From assembly GCA_002440065.1 (NCBI GenBank), contig DJRK01000153.1:1-15386 (forward strand): 15,386 bases of DNA, given 5' to 3'. This document shows positions 13,411 through 15,386 of this stretch, in pieces. Position 1 is the stretch's first letter. Every line of letters begins with the position of its first letter. Made by a program: the position numbers and the translations under genes. This DNA comes from Atopobium sp. UBA6362. GTDB lineage: Bacteria > Actinomycetota > Coriobacteriia > Coriobacteriales > Atopobiaceae. The notes under the pieces are model-generated. The model worked only from the letters and a program-made list of their open reading frames with translations. It did no database searches and had not been told where the DNA came from.

Positions 13411-13465
13411 GCGCTCCTCCTCGTCTTCTTGGTTGATACGCCCCAGTATCGCACGGGCCTCGGAC

Positions 13466-13499
13466 AAAAAAGCCACCCGCAGGTACGGGTGGCTTTTTT
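13466..13499 (-). terminator. Bidirectional-type terminator after serS
   Basis: A perfect 14-bp inverted repeat, AAAAAAGCCACCCG and CGGGTGGCTTTTTT, with a 6-nt loop. It ends with six T on either strand. It stands 50 nt after the serS stop. Confidence 0.95.
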
Positions 13500-13549
13500 G
13501 TACAGATGAGCCCGCGTTTGGAACTGCGCGGCGAGCGCGCGGGGCGAGG

Positions 13550-14839
13550 CTAAGCCTCCTCGGGCTTGATGACCTCGACGCCGCCCATGTACGGGCGCAG
13601 GGCCTCGGGCACCGTGATGGAGCCGTCGGCGTTCTGGTAGTTCTCCATGATGGCGGCCATCGTGCGGCCCACGGCCAGGCCGGAGCCGTTGAGCGTGTGG
13701 ACATAGCGCGTGCCCTTGAAGTTGGCCGGGTCGCGGTACTTGATGTTGGCGCGGCGGGCCTGGAAGTCCCAGCAGTTGGAGCAGCTGGAGATCTCTTTAT
13801 AGTTGTTGTAGCTCGGCAGCCAGACCTCGAGGTCGTAGCACTTGGTGGCGGAAAAGCCGATGTCGCCGGTGCAGAGGGTGACCACGTGGTACGGAAGGCC
13901 CAGGGTCTGCAGGCAGAGCTCGGCCTCGGCGACCATGGACTCGAGCTGGTTCATGGAGTCCTCGGGCTTCGCGAACTTGACCATCTCGACCTTGTCGAAC
14001 TCGTGCACACGGATGATGCCGCGGGTATCGCGGCCAGCGGAGCCTGCCTCCTCGCGGAAGCACGGGGTGAAGGCGGTGTAGAGGAGCGGCAGCTTGTCGC
14101 CGTCGAGCACCTCGTCGCGGTGGATGTTGGTGAGCTGGACCTCGGCCGTCGGGATGAGGTAGAGGTCGGGCTGGACGTGGTAGAGGTCCTCATCGAACTT
14201 GGGTAGCTGACCGGTGCCAAAGAGGCTGTCGTGGTTCGTGATGACGGGCGGCCACCACTCCTTGAAGCCGGCCTTCGCGTGCATGTCGATGAAGAAGTTG
14301 ATAAGGGCGCGCTCCATGCGGGCACCCATGCCGCCCAGCAGGTAGAAGCGGGTGCCGGCGAGCTTCACGCCGCGGTCGAAGTCGATCATGCCCGTGGAGG
14401 GGCCGAGGTCCCAGTGGGCCTTGGGCTCGAAGTCGAACTCGCGCGGGGTGCCCCAGCGGCGCACCTCGGGGTTGTCGGAATCGTCCTTGCCGTACGGCAC
14501 GCTCTCGTGCGGGATGTTGGGGATGGCGGCGACGAGGTCGAAGAGGTCTTTCTCGACCTGGGCGCGCTTGTCGCCGAGCTCGGCGATGCGGTCCTTGTTG
14601 GCCGCGACCTGGGCCTTGGCGGCCTCCGCCTCGTCCTTCTTGCCGTCGCGCATGAGCTGCCCGATCTGCTTGGACATGGCGTTGCGGTCGGCCTGGAGCT
14701 TCTCGACCTCGGCGATCACCTGGCGGCGCTGCTCGTCCAGCTCAAAGAAACGCTCGCGGTCCCAGTGGGCGTTCTGACGAGACTCGCAGGACTTGTCCAC
14801 GACATCGGGGTTCTCGCGGACGAACTTGATATCGAGCAT
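13550..14839 (-). CDS. serS: Seryl-tRNA synthetase
   Basis: Class II aminoacyl-tRNA synthetase charging tRNA(Ser), and tRNA(Sec) where present. The 429-residue protein has the usual bacterial length. The N-terminal tRNA-binding coiled coil spans about 27-105 (RERFFELDEQRRQVIAEVEK onwards). The serine pocket motif is TAEVQLTN (231-238). Motif 2 is PCFREEAGSAGRDTRGIIRV (259-278) followed by HEFDKVEMV. Motif 3 is LNGSGLAVGRTMAAIMEN (383-400). ATG at 14839 has AGAGGAG 8 nt upstream. It is monocistronic, with a strong terminator, and divergent from the 64-residue membrane protein gene. The 5' leader is too short for a T-box riboswitch. Confidence 0.98.
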   Translation of the reverse strand: MLDIKFVRENPDVVDKSCESRQNAHWDRERFFELDEQRRQVIAEVEKLQADRNAMSKQIGQLMRDGKKDEAEAAKAQVAANKDRIAELGDKRAQVEKDLFDLVAAIPNIPHESVPYGKDDSDNPEVRRWGTPREFDFEPKAHWDLGPSTGMIDFDRGVKLAGTRFYLLGGMGARMERALINFFIDMHAKAGFKEWWPPVITNHDSLFGTGQLPKFDEDLYHVQPDLYLIPTAEVQLTNIHRDEVLDGDKLPLLYTAFTPCFREEAGSAGRDTRGIIRVHEFDKVEMVKFAKPEDSMNQLESMVAEAELCLQTLGLPYHVVTLCTGDIGFSATKCYDLEVWLPSYNNYKEISSCSNCWDFQARRANIKYRDPANFKGTRYVHTLNGSGLAVGRTMAAIMENYQNADGSITVPEALRPYMGGVEVIKPEEA

Positions 14840-14902
14840 ACGGATTCTCCTCTAGCTCTATGACGCTTGCTCTGGCTACGGCGCAAATGCGCAGCAGCGG
14901 TT

Positions 14903-14916
14903 CAAGTATATACTTG
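14903..14916. promoter_or_regulatory. Perfect 14-bp palindrome between divergent serS and the small membrane protein gene
   Basis: CAAGTATATACTTG is its own reverse complement and contains TATACT, a good -10 match, on both strands (plus 14909-14914, minus 14910-14905). It may be a shared symmetric -10, an operator, or both. The -35 regions are poor on the plus strand (AATGCG) and off-spaced on the minus strand (TTGGTT at 15 nt). Confidence 0.45.
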
Positions 14917-14954
14917 TGGGCACAAAACCAACCATGCGCAACAGGAGGCATCAC

Positions 14955-15149
14955 ATGCAGGCAATAGGAGATTTCTTCACGTGGCTGTTCAGCGACCGCA
15001 CCGGCGTCATCGTGCTCGTGCTGGGCGGCATCGTGCTGTGCCTGCTCATCTCGGTCATTATGGAGCGCAAGACCAAGAAGATGTACTTCAACCACGAGAA
15101 GAGCGACTCGGACTGGTCCCTCTTCGACGACGATGACGACGAGAAATAG
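14955..15149 (+). CDS. Small single-pass membrane protein, 64 residues
   Basis: Not recognised. It has a short N-terminus (MQAIGDFFTWLFSDR), one clear membrane helix at about residues 16-36 (TGVIVLVLGGIVLCLLISVI), a basic stretch directly after it (MERKTKKM) and a very acidic C-terminus (SDWSLFDDDDDEK). By the positive-inside rule the tail would be cytoplasmic. ATG at 14955 was chosen because AGGAGG stands 6 nt upstream; an in-frame start at 14916 has no binding site. It is transcribed divergently from serS, and a 17-bp inverted repeat lies 72 nt downstream. Its role is unknown; a small accessory subunit or regulator of a membrane complex is one possibility. Confidence 0.75.
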   Translation: MQAIGDFFTWLFSDRTGVIVLVLGGIVLCLLISVIMERKTKKMYFNHEKSDSDWSLFDDDDDEK

Positions 15150-15220
15150 GCTTCGAGAACGGTCCGGCAATCGAGAATGCTTCGGCGGCCGGCCCCGTCC
15201 CCCAATCGCGTGACCTTCTT

Positions 15221-15262
15221 GCAAAATGAGACATCCCGGGCAGCTGGGATGTCTCATTTTGC
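15221..15262 (+). terminator. 17-bp perfect inverted repeat, probable terminator
   Basis: GCAAAATGAGACATCCC and its exact complement GGGATGTCTCATTTTGC flank an 8-nt loop. On either strand the stem ends in four T. It stands 72 nt after the small membrane protein gene. The stem is unusually long and its T-run is inside the stem, so it may instead be an extragenic palindrome. Confidence 0.6.
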
Positions 15263-15327
15263 ATATGCGCCGGTGTTTGGCGGGGACGGAAAGAGGTGGG
15301 TCTACAAGGCGCGACGTAGCGACATAC

Positions 15328-15358
15328 AAAAAGACCCCCGACCGGAGTCGGAGGCCTT
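15328..15358 (-). terminator. Terminator of a minus-strand transcript entering from the right edge
   Basis: On the minus strand AAG-GG-CC-style arms pair as AAG..CC..CCGAC with GTCGG..GG..CTT (10 bp with two mismatches) around a 4-nt loop, and five T follow. It is placed 10 nt after the CCA end of the probable tRNA at the edge. Confidence 0.65.
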
Positions 15359-15368
15359 CTCAATTCAA

Positions 15369-15386
15369 TGGTGCGGGCGAAAGGAC
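15369..15386 (-). tRNA. Probable 3' end of a tRNA (cut by window edge)
   Basis: Read on the minus strand the last 18 bases are GTCCTTTCGCCCGCACCA. This fits the end of a T-loop (GT), a 5-nt T-stem strand (CCTTT), a 7-nt acceptor strand (CGCCCGC), discriminator A and encoded CCA. A terminator follows at tRNA-like distance. The two tRNAs elsewhere in the window also encode CCA and have terminators 10 nt downstream. The anticodon is outside the window, so the amino acid is unknown. Confidence 0.55.

Noticed and set aside
14742..15329. Minus-strand frame spanning the serS start and the small membrane gene
   Set aside because: It would overlap two supported genes and the inverted repeat; no binding site and low-complexity sequence.
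1..15386. CRISPR array, transposase, toxin-antitoxin or phage genes
   Set aside because: No regularly spaced repeats, no terminal inverted repeats flanking a frame, and no recognisable proteins of these kinds on either strand.

Overview
The window is GC-rich chromosomal DNA, densely coded and mostly on the minus strand. Translation starts are often GTG (once probably TTG) with strong GGAGG-type ribosome binding sites. The gene complement, the codon bias and the GC-rich wobble positions suggest a member of the Actinomycetota, most likely Coriobacteriia (Collinsella/Olsenella-like). The taxon is an inference from overall appearance; no marker was searched. It is a housekeeping region: no phage, transposon, CRISPR array or defence locus is visible.

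Left part (1-5654, minus strand, transcribed right to left): the ATP synthase operon in the order atpI-atpB-atpE-atpF-atpH-atpA-atpG-atpD. atpD is cut by the window edge at its Walker A loop, and atpC presumably lies just outside. The genes are tightly packed, with 1-23 nt overlaps or gaps of a few nt, except for a 113-nt gap with a hairpin before atpE. Subunit b begins with a signal-peptide-like segment, subunit alpha carries a charged C-terminal extension, and delta is short.

Middle (5800-9034, minus strand): upp (uracil phosphoribosyltransferase), rpiB (ribose-5-phosphate isomerase B), a single long gene fusing PrmC (release-factor glutamine methyltransferase) to TsaC/Sua5 (threonylcarbamoyl-AMP synthase), and a small winged-helix protein. 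The order prmC-tsaC-rpiB-...-upp-atpI-atpB resembles the Bacillus subtilis prmC-ywlC-...-rpiB(ywlF)-...-upp-atpI locus, which also supports the AtpI assignment.

From 9035 to 9467 there is a non-coding, partly AT-rich stretch with candidate promoters and an 11-base C homopolymer. Next come a minus-strand cysteine desulfidase-family gene (cyuA-like) and, divergent from it, a plus-strand pair with a 4-nt overlap: a GNAT acetyltransferase and gluQ (glutamyl-queuosine tRNA(Asp) synthetase). Two plus-strand tRNA genes follow, Ser(GCU) and Arg(ACG), each with its own terminator.

Right part (12907-15386): a large stem-loop of unknown role, an unrecognised 127-residue protein, serS with a textbook bidirectional terminator, a divergent 64-residue single-pass membrane protein, a 17-bp perfect inverted repeat, and at the extreme edge the probable 3' end of a minus-strand tRNA with its terminator. 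A theme of the non-ATPase half is translation: tRNA genes, SerRS, GluQ-RS, PrmC and TsaC. I found no clear new multi-gene system. The most notable points are the PrmC-TsaC fusion, the modified ATP synthase subunits and several unexplained palindromes.
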